From: Phosphoribacter sp035448065
Lineage (GTDB): Bacteria; Actinomycetota; Actinomycetes; Actinomycetales; Dermatophilaceae
Direction of reading: 5' to 3'
Length of the DNA stretch: 6,919 nucleotides
NCBI GenBank assembly: GCA_035448065.1
Contig: DAOTIG010000161.1
Span: 1-6,919, forward strand
Shown piece by piece: positions 1 through 6,919 of the stretch. The notes beneath the pieces were generated by a model. That model was not told the origin of the DNA, searched no databases, and saw only the letters and a list, made by a program, of their open reading frames with translations. A program made the translations under genes and the position numbers. Position 1 is the stretch's first letter, and each line of letters opens with the position of its first letter.

Positions 1-166
1 GGAAGCGCCCCTGGTCGAGGTGGTCGGCGTGCTGATGGGTGACGACGATCGCGTCCAGCCCGGTCAGCTCCTCGAAGCCGGCCGAGAAGGAGCCCGGGTC
101 GAGCAGGATCCGTCGGTCGGCGATCTCGACGAGCAGACAGGAGTGGCCCAGGTGAGTGATGCGCAT
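1..166 (-). CDS. MBL-fold metallo-hydrolase, N-terminal part only (cut by window edge)
   Basis: Only the first 55 residues are present; the gene runs off the left edge. The start reads MRITHLGHSCLLVEI, the usual first beta strands of a metallo-beta-lactamase-fold hydrolase. The signature metal-binding motif HxHxDH follows as THQHADHLD, with H44, H46, D48 and H49 as expected ligands for a two-metal centre. A segment ILLDPGSF at residues 20-27 matches the common 'DPG' strand of this superfamily. These are usually cytoplasmic hydrolases; the substrate cannot be told from this fragment. ATG at 166-164 is the natural start because it begins directly at the first strand. I see no good Shine-Dalgarno, but a -10-like box lies 7 nt upstream, so the mRNA may be leaderless. 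The gene diverges from pgi. Confidence 0.85.
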   Translation of the reverse strand, partial: MRITHLGHSCLLVEIADRRILLDPGSFSAGFEELTGLDAIVVTHQHADHLDQGRF

Positions 167-173
167 GGCTGAC

Positions 174-179
174 ACGCTA
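174..179 (-). promoter_or_regulatory. Candidate -10 box (TAGCGT) of the MBL-fold gene
   Basis: On the minus strand TAGCGT fits the actinobacterial TAnnnT -10 pattern and is followed by 7 nt and then the ATG at 166. This would put transcription start at or next to the start codon. No convincing -35 box is visible. The assignment is inferred from spacing only. Confidence 0.35.
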
Positions 180-216
180 GCCCGGGGCGGGGGCCTGCAG
201 CTGGCAGCGGGGTCAA

Positions 217-222
217 TAGGCT
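217..222 (+). promoter_or_regulatory. Possible -10 box (TAGGCT) for pgi
   Basis: TAGGCT is the only TAnnnT match I noticed on the plus strand between the divergent MBL and pgi genes. It lies about 58 nt before the GTG start, giving an untranslated leader of roughly 50 nt that contains the Shine-Dalgarno. No clear -35 box stands at 16-18 nt spacing, so this is weak. Confidence 0.25.
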
Positions 223-268
223 GGTCCGGACGGCAGAACCGGGCCGCCGCCAGCCATGTCCACAAGCC

Positions 269-274
269 AGGAGG
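269..274 (+). promoter_or_regulatory. Shine-Dalgarno AGGAGG of pgi
   Basis: A perfect AGGAGG ends 6 nt before the GTG at 281. It fixes the pgi start at GTG 281 and argues against the upstream ATG at 256, which lies in another frame. Confidence 0.85.
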
Positions 275-280
275 ACCCCA

Positions 281-1956
<1,676 letters not shown>

Positions 1957-1960
<4 letters not shown>

Positions 1961-2652
1961 GCACGAGCGCCGACACCCGCCGAGCCTGGGGGCGCAGGCT
2001 CGCCCTCGGGTATGCCACCCTCTCGCTCGTCATGCTCGCGACCCGCCCGGCCGCGCCGGGCACCGTCGCCGGCACGGTGTCGATGGTCGCCCAGTGGCTG
2101 CTCGCACCGACCTTGGCCGTCGGGCTGTGGCTGGCCGTCCCCGCGCCCCGACCCCGCGTGGCCCATTGGGCGCTGGCCGCCCTCGCCGGCTGCTTCCTCG
2201 GCGATCTGCTGCCCTCGCTCGTGCCACGAGAGGTCGGCTTCCTCGCGATGGTCGGGCCCTTCCTGCTGGCCCAGCTCGCGTGGATCGGCGCCTTCCTCCC
2301 CTGGCGCCGGCACGCGCTGGCCGGCTGGCGGCGCTGGGTTGCGACGGCATACCTCATCGTCGCCGTGGCCCTGCTCGCGATCTGCCTGCCGGCGGCCGGA
2401 GGGCTTGCCGGCCCGGTCGTCGGCTACGCCGCGGCGCTGACGACGATGGCCGTGCTCGCCCTCGGTCCGAACCGGCTGACCGGCTGGGGCGGAGGGCTCT
2501 TCCTCCTCTCGGACGCCCTCATCGCCATCGATCACTTCGCCCCGCAGCTCGCGCCGCCCGCCGTCTCGGTCGCCATCATGGCGACGTATGCCGCGGCGCT
2601 CGGGGCGCTCACCACCGGCGTCCGCTCGGGCGCCGGCGATGACGCACAATGA
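1957..2652 (+). CDS. YhhN family (lysoplasmalogenase-like) membrane protein
   Basis: This very hydrophobic protein of about 231 residues has roughly seven or eight predicted membrane segments. Family landmarks are GDLLP at residues 82-86 (D83) and FLLSDALIA at 182-190 (D186), corresponding to the conserved 'GD' and 'SD' acidic residues of the YhhN/TMEM86 family. Animal TMEM86 proteins hydrolyse the vinyl-ether bond of lysoplasmalogen; the bacterial substrate here is unknown. The start is uncertain. The frame offers no ATG, GTG or TTG near the pgi stop. CTG at 1957 overlaps that stop as CTGA and preserves the first membrane segment (about residues 15-30), giving a family-typical length. The first ATG, at 2032, gives 206 residues and removes most of that segment. 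I prefer CTG by inference. The gene overlaps the CPBP gene downstream by 14 nt, suggesting an operon with pgi. Confidence 0.8.
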
Positions 2653-3391
2653 TCGGGTGAGGACCGACCCGGCGCAGCGAGGACTCCCCGTCCTGCGGAC
2701 GGTCGCCGTGGTCGGCGTCCTCGTCGGCCTCAACATCGCCGATCACGTGCTCGGCTGGAGCTCGCTGTGGATCGGACCGGCTGGTGCCATGCTCCTCGTC
2801 GCCTATGCGCGCGCCTGCGGGCTCACCTGGCACGAGCTCGGGATGGCCCGGGCGACCCACGGTCCAGGCCTGCGCTGGGGGCTCGGCGTCGTCGGTGTCG
2901 TCGCCCTCGTCTATGCCGTCGGCGTCGCGATCCCCGCGACCCGCACCGCCTTCCTCGACGCCCGCTACCACCTGCCTCCGGCCCAGGTGCTGATCACGGC
3001 GCTGCTCGTCATCCCCGTCGGCACCGTGCTGCTCGAGGAGGTGGCCTTCCGCTCCGTGCTGTGGGGGATGTTGCAGCGGCACGCGCGCACCACCCGGGTG
3101 CTGCTCGCCTCGTCCGCCCTCTTCGGTCTCTGGCACGTGCTGCCCGCGCTGAGCACCGCGTCGAGCACCGCGCTCGGTGGGTTGACCGCAGTGGCCGAGC
3201 GCCTCGGCATCGGGCCGGCAGGCGCCATGGCGGTCGTCGTCGTCGCGACGGTGCTCTTCACCGCCCTCGGCGGGGTCGTCGCCGGTGAGCTGCGCCGCCG
3301 GTCCGGCAGCGTGCTGGCGAGCATGGGCATGCACTGGGCGACCAACGGCTTGGGCGTGCTCGTCGGCATGCTCGCCTGGCAGCTCGCCTGA
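2639..3391 (+). CDS. CPBP family glutamic-type intramembrane metalloprotease-like protein
   Basis: A 250-residue polytopic membrane protein carrying the three CPBP (CAAX protease and bacteriocin-processing, Rce1/Abi) motifs. Motif 1 is EEVAFR with E133, E134 and R138. Motif 2 is ALFGLWHVL with H166. Motif 3 is MHWATN with H232 and N236 near the C terminus. All presumed catalytic residues are kept, so an active protease is plausible, acting within the membrane; its substrate cannot be deduced. About seven hydrophobic segments are visible, starting around residue 18. ATG 2639 is chosen. GTG 2657 (six codons on) is a fair alternative, and ATG 2588 would add 17 arginine- and proline-rich residues inside yhhN. 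No strong Shine-Dalgarno is seen, consistent with coupling to the overlapping yhhN-like gene. It converges on rqlH. Confidence 0.9.
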   Translation: MTHNDRVRTDPAQRGLPVLRTVAVVGVLVGLNIADHVLGWSSLWIGPAGAMLLVAYARACGLTWHELGMARATHGPGLRWGLGVVGVVALVYAVGVAIPATRTAFLDARYHLPPAQVLITALLVIPVGTVLLEEVAFRSVLWGMLQRHARTTRVLLASSALFGLWHVLPALSTASSTALGGLTAVAERLGIGPAGAMAVVVVATVLFTALGGVVAGELRRRSGSVLASMGMHWATNGLGVLVGMLAWQLA

Positions 3392-3395
3392 GCCA

Positions 3396-3411
3396 GGTCG
3401 GGCGCTCGACC
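3396..3411. terminator. Weak stem-loop in the convergent gap after the CPBP gene
   Basis: The 36-nt gap between the two convergent stop codons holds a perfect 5-bp stem, GGTCG/CGACC, with a 6-nt loop. No T-tract follows on either strand. It could serve both genes as a short bidirectional terminator, but 5 bp can easily arise by chance in DNA this GC-rich. Confidence 0.2.
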
Positions 3412-3427
3412 CGCATCGACCGCCGGA

Positions 3428-5602
3428 TCACCCGTCGACGGCCAGCACGAACGGCAGCACCGCGTCGGCCCCGGCGGCGCGCAGCTCGCGCGCGGCGCAC
3501 GTGAGGGTCCATCGCGACGAGACGAGATCGTCGACGAGCAGCACCGGGCCACCACTCGCCGCCACCGCCCTCGCGAGCTCCGGCCCCACGGCCAGCCGCT
3601 CCCAGACCCCGGCCAACCGGAAGGCGCTGTTGCCGCCCGGCTCGCCGGTCGGGCCGCCGTGCGCGAGGTCGAGCGTGCCGAGCAGCGGCAGCCGTCCGAT
3701 CTGGGAGAGGGCGCCGGCCAGGGAGCCGACGAGCATCGGTCGGGATCGTGACGGCAGGGCGACAACGCCGACCGGGCGTTGCTCCCACGGCCATTCGCGC
3801 AGCACCCGCACGCACGCCTCGACGAGCGCCGCCGGCACCGGCTGGTCGGTGCGCAGCAGCTCCCGCAGCCGGCTCCCCCAGCCCAGATCGGAGAGCCGGG
3901 CCACGGCCCGACCCTCGGCCGCCTGCTCGGCGGCCGGGATTCGCCCCTTGACCGGCACGCCGAGCCGATCCATGCCGGTCGGCCACTGGGCCCGCACGTC
4001 GATCGGCACGCCGACCCGCTCGAGCGCCCCACGCGCCCGACCCACGGCGTCGTCCGGGACGTCCGCGGCATACCAGCGCCCGGCGCACGTGTCGCAGCGC
4101 CCGCAGGGCGCGGCCGTCGCGTCGTCAAGGCTGTGCTGCAGGAAGGCCATCCGGCACTCGGTGGTCGTCTCGTAGTCGAGCATCAGCCGTTGCTCGCGCC
4201 GCCGCGCCTCGGCGACCCGCTCGTAGCGCTCGGCGTCGTAGCGCCAGGGTTGCCCCGTGCCGATCCAGCCGCCTGGCACCCGGCGCACCGCCCCGTCGAC
4301 GTCGAGCACCTTGAGCAGCAGCTCGAGCCGGGTCCGCCGGATGTCGACGGCCGTCTCGATGGCCGCTGTCGACAGCGCCCGGCCGGCCTCGGCGAGGGTG
4401 GCGAGCACGGCGCTCGCCTGGTCCTCACGCGGCATCGACACCGAGGCGAAGTAGGCCCAGATCTCGCGATCCTCCGGCCCGGGCAGCAGCAGCACGTCGG
4501 CGCGCTCGGTGGCCCGCCCGGCCCGCCCGATCTGCTGGTAGTAGGCGACCGGAGAGCTCGGCGCACCGAGGTGCACGACGAAGCCGAGATCGGGCTTGTC
4601 GAAGCCCATGCCCAGCGCCGAGGTGGCGATGAGCGCCTTGACCTCGTTGTCCCGCAGTGCCGCCTCGAGCCGCTCGCGCTCGGCCGGGTCGGTGCGCCCC
4701 GTGTATGCCGCGACGGCATGGCCGGCGGCGGCCAGCTCATGGGCGAGATCCTCGGCGCCCGCCACGGTGAGGGTGTAGACGATGCCGCTGCCCGGCAGCT
4801 CGGCGAGGTGGGCGAGCAGCCAGCCGAGCCGCTGCTCCGGACCCAGCTGGGGCAGCACCCCGAGCCGCAGCGACGCCCGGGCCAGACCACCCCGGATCGT
4901 GCGCACTCCCCCACTCGCGGCGCCCTCGGCGTCGGCCCCGACGGTGAGCTGTGCCTCGACGTCGGCGACCACCCGGGCGTTCGCGGTGGCGGTCGTCGCG
5001 AGCACCGGTATGCCGCGAGGCAGCTCGCGCAGCAGATCGCCGATCCGCCGGTAGTCGGGTCGGAAGTCGTGCCCCCAGTCGCTGACGCAGTGGGCCTCAT
5101 CGACGACGAGCAGCCCGCAGCGCTGGGTGAGGTCGGGCAGTTGCTCGTCACGGAAGGCCGGGTTGTTGAGCCGCTCGGGGCTGACGAGGAGCACATCGAC
5201 CTCGTCGGCGGCGAGCGCCGCCCGCACCTGGGGCCAGTCGGTGGCGTTGGCGGAGTTCATCGTCACGGCACGGATGCCGGCCCGCTCGGCGGCCGCGATC
5301 TGGTCCCGCATGAGGGACAGCAGTGGCGACACGATGACGGTCGGCCCGTGGCCGGCCCCGCGCTGCAGCGCGGTCGCGACGAAGTAGACCGCGGACTTGC
5401 CCCACCCGGTGCGCTGCACGACGAGCACCCGGGCGTGCTCGCGGACCAAGGCGAGCACCGACTCGAGCTGCCCCTCGTGGAACTCGGCGTCCGGTCGGCC
5501 GACGAGTCGGCGCAATGCCGCCACGGCCGCCTCGACGAGCGGGTCGGGTCCGGGCCGGTCACCGTGGACGACGGCTGGCGCGGCGGGCTCGGAGGTCGAC
5601 AT
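3428..5602 (-). CDS. rqlH: RecQ-like ATP-dependent DNA helicase, RqlH type (helicase, zinc and ComF-like PRTase domains)
   Basis: This 724-residue protein is a 3'-5' DNA helicase of the clade defined by Mycobacterium smegmatis RqlH (691 aa), acting in DNA repair or recombination. Visible RecQ-type motifs are FHEGQ (Q45, motif 0), RTGWGKS 64-70 (Walker A), DEAH 168-171, the RecQ aromatic loop CVSDWGHDFRP 172-182, ATTATA 202-207, TSALGMGFDKPD 327-338 and QQIGRAGR 356-363. A four-cysteine zinc site follows: C483, C500, C503 and C506. RecQ's HRDC domain is absent. Instead residues about 605-724 form a ComF-like phosphoribosyltransferase module with PRPP-loop-like VLLVDDLVSSRWTL at 687-700. ATG 5602 is chosen; AGGGTGAT just upstream could be a Shine-Dalgarno or part of a -10 box. 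A GTG three codons earlier is possible, and the upstream extension to 5881 is not credible. It diverges from the 148-residue gene and stands alone. Confidence 0.95.
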   Translation of the reverse strand: MSTSEPAAPAVVHGDRPGPDPLVEAAVAALRRLVGRPDAEFHEGQLESVLALVREHARVLVVQRTGWGKSAVYFVATALQRGAGHGPTVIVSPLLSLMRDQIAAAERAGIRAVTMNSANATDWPQVRAALAADEVDVLLVSPERLNNPAFRDEQLPDLTQRCGLLVVDEAHCVSDWGHDFRPDYRRIGDLLRELPRGIPVLATTATANARVVADVEAQLTVGADAEGAASGGVRTIRGGLARASLRLGVLPQLGPEQRLGWLLAHLAELPGSGIVYTLTVAGAEDLAHELAAAGHAVAAYTGRTDPAERERLEAALRDNEVKALIATSALGMGFDKPDLGFVVHLGAPSSPVAYYQQIGRAGRATERADVLLLPGPEDREIWAYFASVSMPREDQASAVLATLAEAGRALSTAAIETAVDIRRTRLELLLKVLDVDGAVRRVPGGWIGTGQPWRYDAERYERVAEARRREQRLMLDYETTTECRMAFLQHSLDDATAAPCGRCDTCAGRWYAADVPDDAVGRARGALERVGVPIDVRAQWPTGMDRLGVPVKGRIPAAEQAAEGRAVARLSDLGWGSRLRELLRTDQPVPAALVEACVRVLREWPWEQRPVGVVALPSRSRPMLVGSLAGALSQIGRLPLLGTLDLAHGGPTGEPGGNSAFRLAGVWERLAVGPELARAVAASGGPVLLVDDLVSSRWTLTCAARELRAAGADAVLPFVLAVDG

Positions 5603-5609
5603 GCCGATC

Positions 5610-5615
5610 ACCCTA
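5610..5615 (-). promoter_or_regulatory. Candidate -10 box (TAGGGT) of rqlH
   Basis: On the minus strand TAGGGT fits TAnnnT and is followed by 7 nt and then the rqlH ATG. If used, the transcript would be leaderless or nearly so. The same bases also read as AGGGTGA, which resembles a Shine-Dalgarno, so the two roles compete. No clear -35 box is seen. Confidence 0.35.
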
Positions 5616-5753
5616 GACAGCCGCACCGACAGCTCATCCGTTCGGTCATCTCCGCCGGAGCAGGAGATTCGGCAGCGAAAATCCGTCATGGCTGGTGGGG
5701 TGTCCCGTCTCATGATCGGCACCCCCGAGCCACCAGAAAGCGATGGACCACCC

Positions 5754-6200
5754 GTGACCCTTCGACTGATCAAGCCGCTCCCCGAGACCGCGGAGCCCGC
5801 CCAGCTGGCCGCCCTCGTCGACGTCGAGGCCGACGTCATCGACCTCGTCGGCGCTGCCGAGCGCTCCATCGCCGGCACCACCTACGGGCTGCGCGCCGCT
5901 GTCTCGAACGTCGAGCAGGCGATCGCGGCGACCGGCACCGAGATGTCCACGCCGGTCCGTCAGCGCGTCGGCAAGCTGCAGGTCCAGGTCCTCATCGACG
6001 AGTGCCTGCTCGTCCGCGGCAAGGCCCACACGCGCGAGATCGTCGACTACGTCGAGTCCCGCGGACGCGACCCCCGGCACATCGCCGACCTGCTCTTCGA
6101 GTCCGGCCTCTACGAGTTCACCACCGGCGGCACCTGGTCGCGCGCCGTGGCCCCGGTCATCGCTCCCCAGCCGCGTCGCCACCTGTCGCTGGTCCGCTGA
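5754..6200 (+). CDS. Hypothetical protein (148 aa), unknown family
   Basis: I do not recognise this protein. From GTG 5754 it has 148 residues, no signal peptide and no membrane segment, so it is probably cytoplasmic. Residues 12-60 look helical and slightly acidic. Residues 65-85 (TPVRQRVGKLQVQVLIDE) form another amphipathic stretch. Residues 90-130 contain HTREIVDYVESRG, an IADLLFES helix and a YEFTTGGTWSR hairpin. That order resembles a small winged-helix fold, but this is only an inference from shape. GTG 5754 is preferred because codons from ATG 5712 to 5753 have many A or T third bases, unlike the rest of the gene. ATG 5688 and ATG 5712 are in-frame alternatives. The Shine-Dalgarno is weak (GATGG, 7 nt upstream). 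It is divergent from rqlH and convergent with rnpB. Confidence 0.75.
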   Translation: MTLRLIKPLPETAEPAQLAALVDVEADVIDLVGAAERSIAGTTYGLRAAVSNVEQAIAATGTEMSTPVRQRVGKLQVQVLIDECLLVRGKAHTREIVDYVESRGRDPRHIADLLFESGLYEFTTGGTWSRAVAPVIAPQPRRHLSLVR

Positions 6201-6214
6201 GCTGCCGATCCGCA

Positions 6215-6228
6215 CGCGCGGGGGCGCG
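6215..6228. terminator. Possible short GC stem-loop between the convergent 148-aa gene and rnpB
   Basis: CGCGC, a GGGG loop and GCGCG form a 5-bp all-GC stem in the 44-nt gap downstream of both the 148-residue gene and rnpB. There is no T-run on either strand. It may help end one or both transcripts, but it is weak evidence in a GC-rich gap. Confidence 0.25.
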
Positions 6229-6244
6229 GGCGAGGCTCGGTGAG

Positions 6245-6656
6245 TGGACGAGTCGGTCGGTACGCCGGGTTCTGTCCCGAGCGACCGTCTCCGGCCGCCC
6301 GGTGGCGGTCATCCCTCTCGGCCGGTCATTGCTGACCGGCTCTAGCGCTCTACCCGTCGGCTCGGGCGGGCCGCCCTCGAACGCCGACTGTCTGAGCTTG
6401 CTCCCGGTGGGGTTTGCCGAGCCGACCTGGTCACCCAGGCCGCTGGTGGTCTCTTACACCACCCTTTCACCCTGACCTCGCCGCCTGCCGAGCATGCTCG
6501 GTGGTCCGGCGAGGCGGTCTCCTCTCTGTGGCACTGTCCCGCGGATCGCTCCGGGTGGCCGTTAGCCACCACCGCGCCCTGTGGAGCCCGGACGTTCCTC
6601 GGCGTCCGGACACCCGAGGGTGGTCCGGACGACGCGACCGCCTGACCGACTCGTCC
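6245..6656 (-). ncRNA. rnpB: RNase P RNA component, bacterial type A
   Basis: This is the catalytic RNA that removes 5' leaders from precursor tRNAs together with the RnpA protein. On the minus strand the ends form a perfect 13-bp P1 helix, GGACGAGTCGGTC at 6656-6644 pairing with 6258-6246. The conserved 5' core GAGGAACGTCCGGGCTCC is at 6600-6583. The AGGGTGAAAGGGTGG segment lies at 6473-6459. The L15 region reads CGGCAAACCCCACC, then GGGAGCAAG. The conserved 3' core ACAGAACCCGGCGTACC is at 6275-6259. The length of about 412 nt is normal for type A RNAs of high-GC Gram-positives. The 5' end at 6656 agrees with a -10 box placed 6-7 nt upstream; the 3' end may extend a nucleotide or two past P1. 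Open reading frames crossing this region are spurious. Confidence 0.97.
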
Positions 6657-6662
6657 GCCGCC

Positions 6663-6668
6663 AGTGTA
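6663..6668 (-). promoter_or_regulatory. -10 box (TACACT) of the rnpB promoter
   Basis: On the minus strand TACACT matches TAnnnT and ends 6 nt before G6656, exactly where the P1 helix begins. The box overlaps a copy of GGCATAC (GGCATACACT). The -35 position at 17-nt spacing falls at about 6686-6691, inside the first near-palindrome, and does not resemble TTGACA. Confidence 0.55.
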
Positions 6669-6687
6669 TGCCGCCCTCTCCCCCCGA

Positions 6688-6705
6688 AACGACGCCATGG
6701 CGGCG
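6688..6705. repeat. 18-nt near-palindromic element, copy 1
   Basis: The sequence AACGACGCCATGGCGGCG is identical to copy 2 at 6748-6765. The core CGCCATGGCG (6693-6702) is a perfect 10-bp palindrome. The symmetry extends over 26 nt (6685-6710) with 11 of 13 pairs matching. The element covers the expected -35 region of the rnpB promoter. It could be an operator, a nucleoid-protein site or a dispersed intergenic repeat. Confidence 0.75.
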
Positions 6706-6713
6706 TTCCGAGT

Positions 6714-6741
6714 GGGTGGCGGCGCTATACCGACGCCACCC
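6714..6741. repeat. 8-bp inverted repeat GGGTGGCG/CGCCACCC between the two palindromes
   Basis: Perfect 8-nt arms flank a 12-nt centre that contains CTATACC, the most AT-rich spot of this intergenic region. It sits midway between the two 18-nt elements. It could be a regulator-binding site or a cruciform-prone spot; it is too far from any gene end to be a typical terminator. Confidence 0.5.
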
Positions 6742-6747
6742 GGGCGG

Positions 6748-6765
6748 AACGACGCCATGGCGGCG
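6748..6765. repeat. 18-nt near-palindromic element, copy 2
   Basis: This second exact copy of AACGACGCCATGGCGGCG starts exactly 60 nt after copy 1, in the same orientation. Flanking symmetry is poorer than in copy 1: the outer arm reads GAA on the left against ATT on the right. It is 72 nt upstream of the VOC gene start. Confidence 0.75.
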
Positions 6766-6770
6766 ATTCT

Positions 6771-6792
6771 GGTGACAGCTCGCGTCGTCACC
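6771..6792. repeat. 6-bp inverted repeat GGTGAC-N10-GTCACC upstream of the VOC gene
   Basis: Perfect 6-nt arms are separated by 10 nt, close to one helical turn (centre-to-centre 16 nt). The position, 45 nt before the VOC start codon, suits an operator for a dimeric regulator. Arms of this size can also occur by chance. Confidence 0.35.
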
Positions 6793-6824
6793 CTGTTCCA
6801 TCGCGGGGTGTCGGACCGGCGGCA

Positions 6825-6830
6825 TACGGT
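6825..6830 (+). promoter_or_regulatory. Candidate -10 box (TACGGT) of the VOC gene
   Basis: TACGGT fits TAnnnT and ends 6 nt before the ATG at 6837, the spacing expected if transcription starts at the A of the start codon. It overlaps a GGCATAC copy. The intervening AGGGCG could instead be a weak Shine-Dalgarno, though it lies too close to the ATG to be ideal. No clear -35 box is seen. Confidence 0.45.
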
Positions 6831-6836
6831 AGGGCG

Positions 6837-6919
6837 ATGATCGATCACCTCGGCATCAACTGCGCCGACCTCGACACAGCGGCGCGCTTCTACGACACCG
6901 TGCTCGCCGTCCTCGGTCA
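6837..6919 (+). CDS. VOC (glyoxalase/bleomycin-resistance fold) family protein, N-terminal part only
   Basis: Only 27 codons lie in the window, reading MIDHLGINCADLDTAARFYD and then TVLAVLG. This is the classic first beta-alpha unit of the vicinal oxygen chelate fold. A strand with a metal-ligand histidine (H4 in IDHLGI) leads to the 'D...ARFYD.VL..LG' helix common to glyoxalase I-like and dioxygenase-like proteins. The specific reaction cannot be inferred from this fragment. The ATG is secure because the motif starts immediately. It diverges from rnpB across a 180-nt regulatory region. Confidence 0.85.
   Translation, partial: MIDHLGINCADLDTAARFYDTVLAVLG

Noticed and set aside
3224..3233. 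Another CGCCATGGCG palindrome inside the CPBP gene
   Set aside because: It lacks the flanking AACGA and CGTT arms of the intergenic element and encodes ordinary Ala-Met-Ala. It is likely chance in GC-rich coding DNA.
3392..3427. Possible small RNA or attachment site in the CPBP/rqlH convergent gap
   Set aside because: The gap is only 36 nt with a 5-bp stem and no promoter-like box or repeat.
5397..5753. Upstream extension of the 148-aa gene to ATG 5397, or to ATG 5688 or 5712
   Set aside because: 5397 lies inside rqlH coding sequence. The 5712-5753 codons have many A or T third bases, unlike the gene body, so GTG 5754 is preferred; 5688 and 5712 cannot be fully excluded.
5603..5881. N-terminal extension of the rqlH frame to an ATG at 5881
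   Set aside because: The extension would overlap the 148-aa gene, is serine- and threonine-rich and motif-free, and lies upstream of a good ATG at 5602 that has a -10 or Shine-Dalgarno-like sequence.
3779..6475. Plus-strand open frame of 898 codons opposite rqlH and running into rnpB
   Set aside because: Long antisense frames are common opposite high-GC genes. This one is rich in arginine, proline, glycine and histidine with no fold-like pattern, and it passes through rnpB. The minus-strand helicase has unmistakable motifs.
6342..6848. Minus-strand 168-codon and 87-codon frames, and a plus-strand 64-codon frame, across rnpB and its upstream region
   Set aside because: They overlap the structured RNase P RNA and the palindromic intergenic region, and have no credible start context.

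Overview
The window is high-GC DNA (about 70% by eye). Its coding genes strongly prefer G or C at third codon positions. This fits an actinobacterium, and the content (RqlH-type helicase, type A RNase P RNA of high-GC Gram-positive form, TAnnnT -10 boxes) points to a member of the Micrococcales, possibly Intrasporangiaceae. The family-level placement is inference. It looks like ordinary chromosome: I see no insertion sequence, prophage, CRISPR array, tRNA or toxin-antitoxin pair.

Layout from left to right: the start of a leftward metallo-beta-lactamase-fold hydrolase cut by the window edge (1-166); a short divergent promoter region; a tight rightward cluster of glucose-6-phosphate isomerase (pgi, 281-1960), a YhhN-family lysoplasmalogenase-like membrane protein (1957-2652) and a CPBP intramembrane protease (2639-3391). 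The last two genes each overlap their upstream neighbour. After a 36-nt convergent gap comes a leftward RecQ-like helicase of the RqlH type (3428-5602), with ATPase, four-cysteine zinc and ComF-like phosphoribosyltransferase domains. Divergent from it is a 148-residue protein of unknown function (5754-6200). Next is the RNase P RNA gene rnpB on the minus strand (about 6245-6656), then a 180-nt divergent intergenic region rich in palindromes, and finally the first 27 codons of a VOC/glyoxalase-fold protein (6837 to the right edge).

The genes do not form one pathway. pgi is central carbon metabolism, the two membrane proteins behind it probably share its transcript, rqlH is DNA repair or recombination, and rnpB is tRNA 5' maturation.

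The most interesting signals are not genes. The heptamer GGCATAC/GTATGCC occurs nine times, against less than one expected from base composition. It occurs in coding and non-coding DNA and on both strands, and it brings rare codons (GCA, TAT and the window's only ATA) into high-GC genes. The rnpB/VOC intergenic region carries two copies of an 18-nt near-palindromic element exactly 60 nt apart. The two divergent promoters there share the 10-mer GGCGGCATAC overlapping their -10 boxes. Several genes also appear to have leaderless starts.
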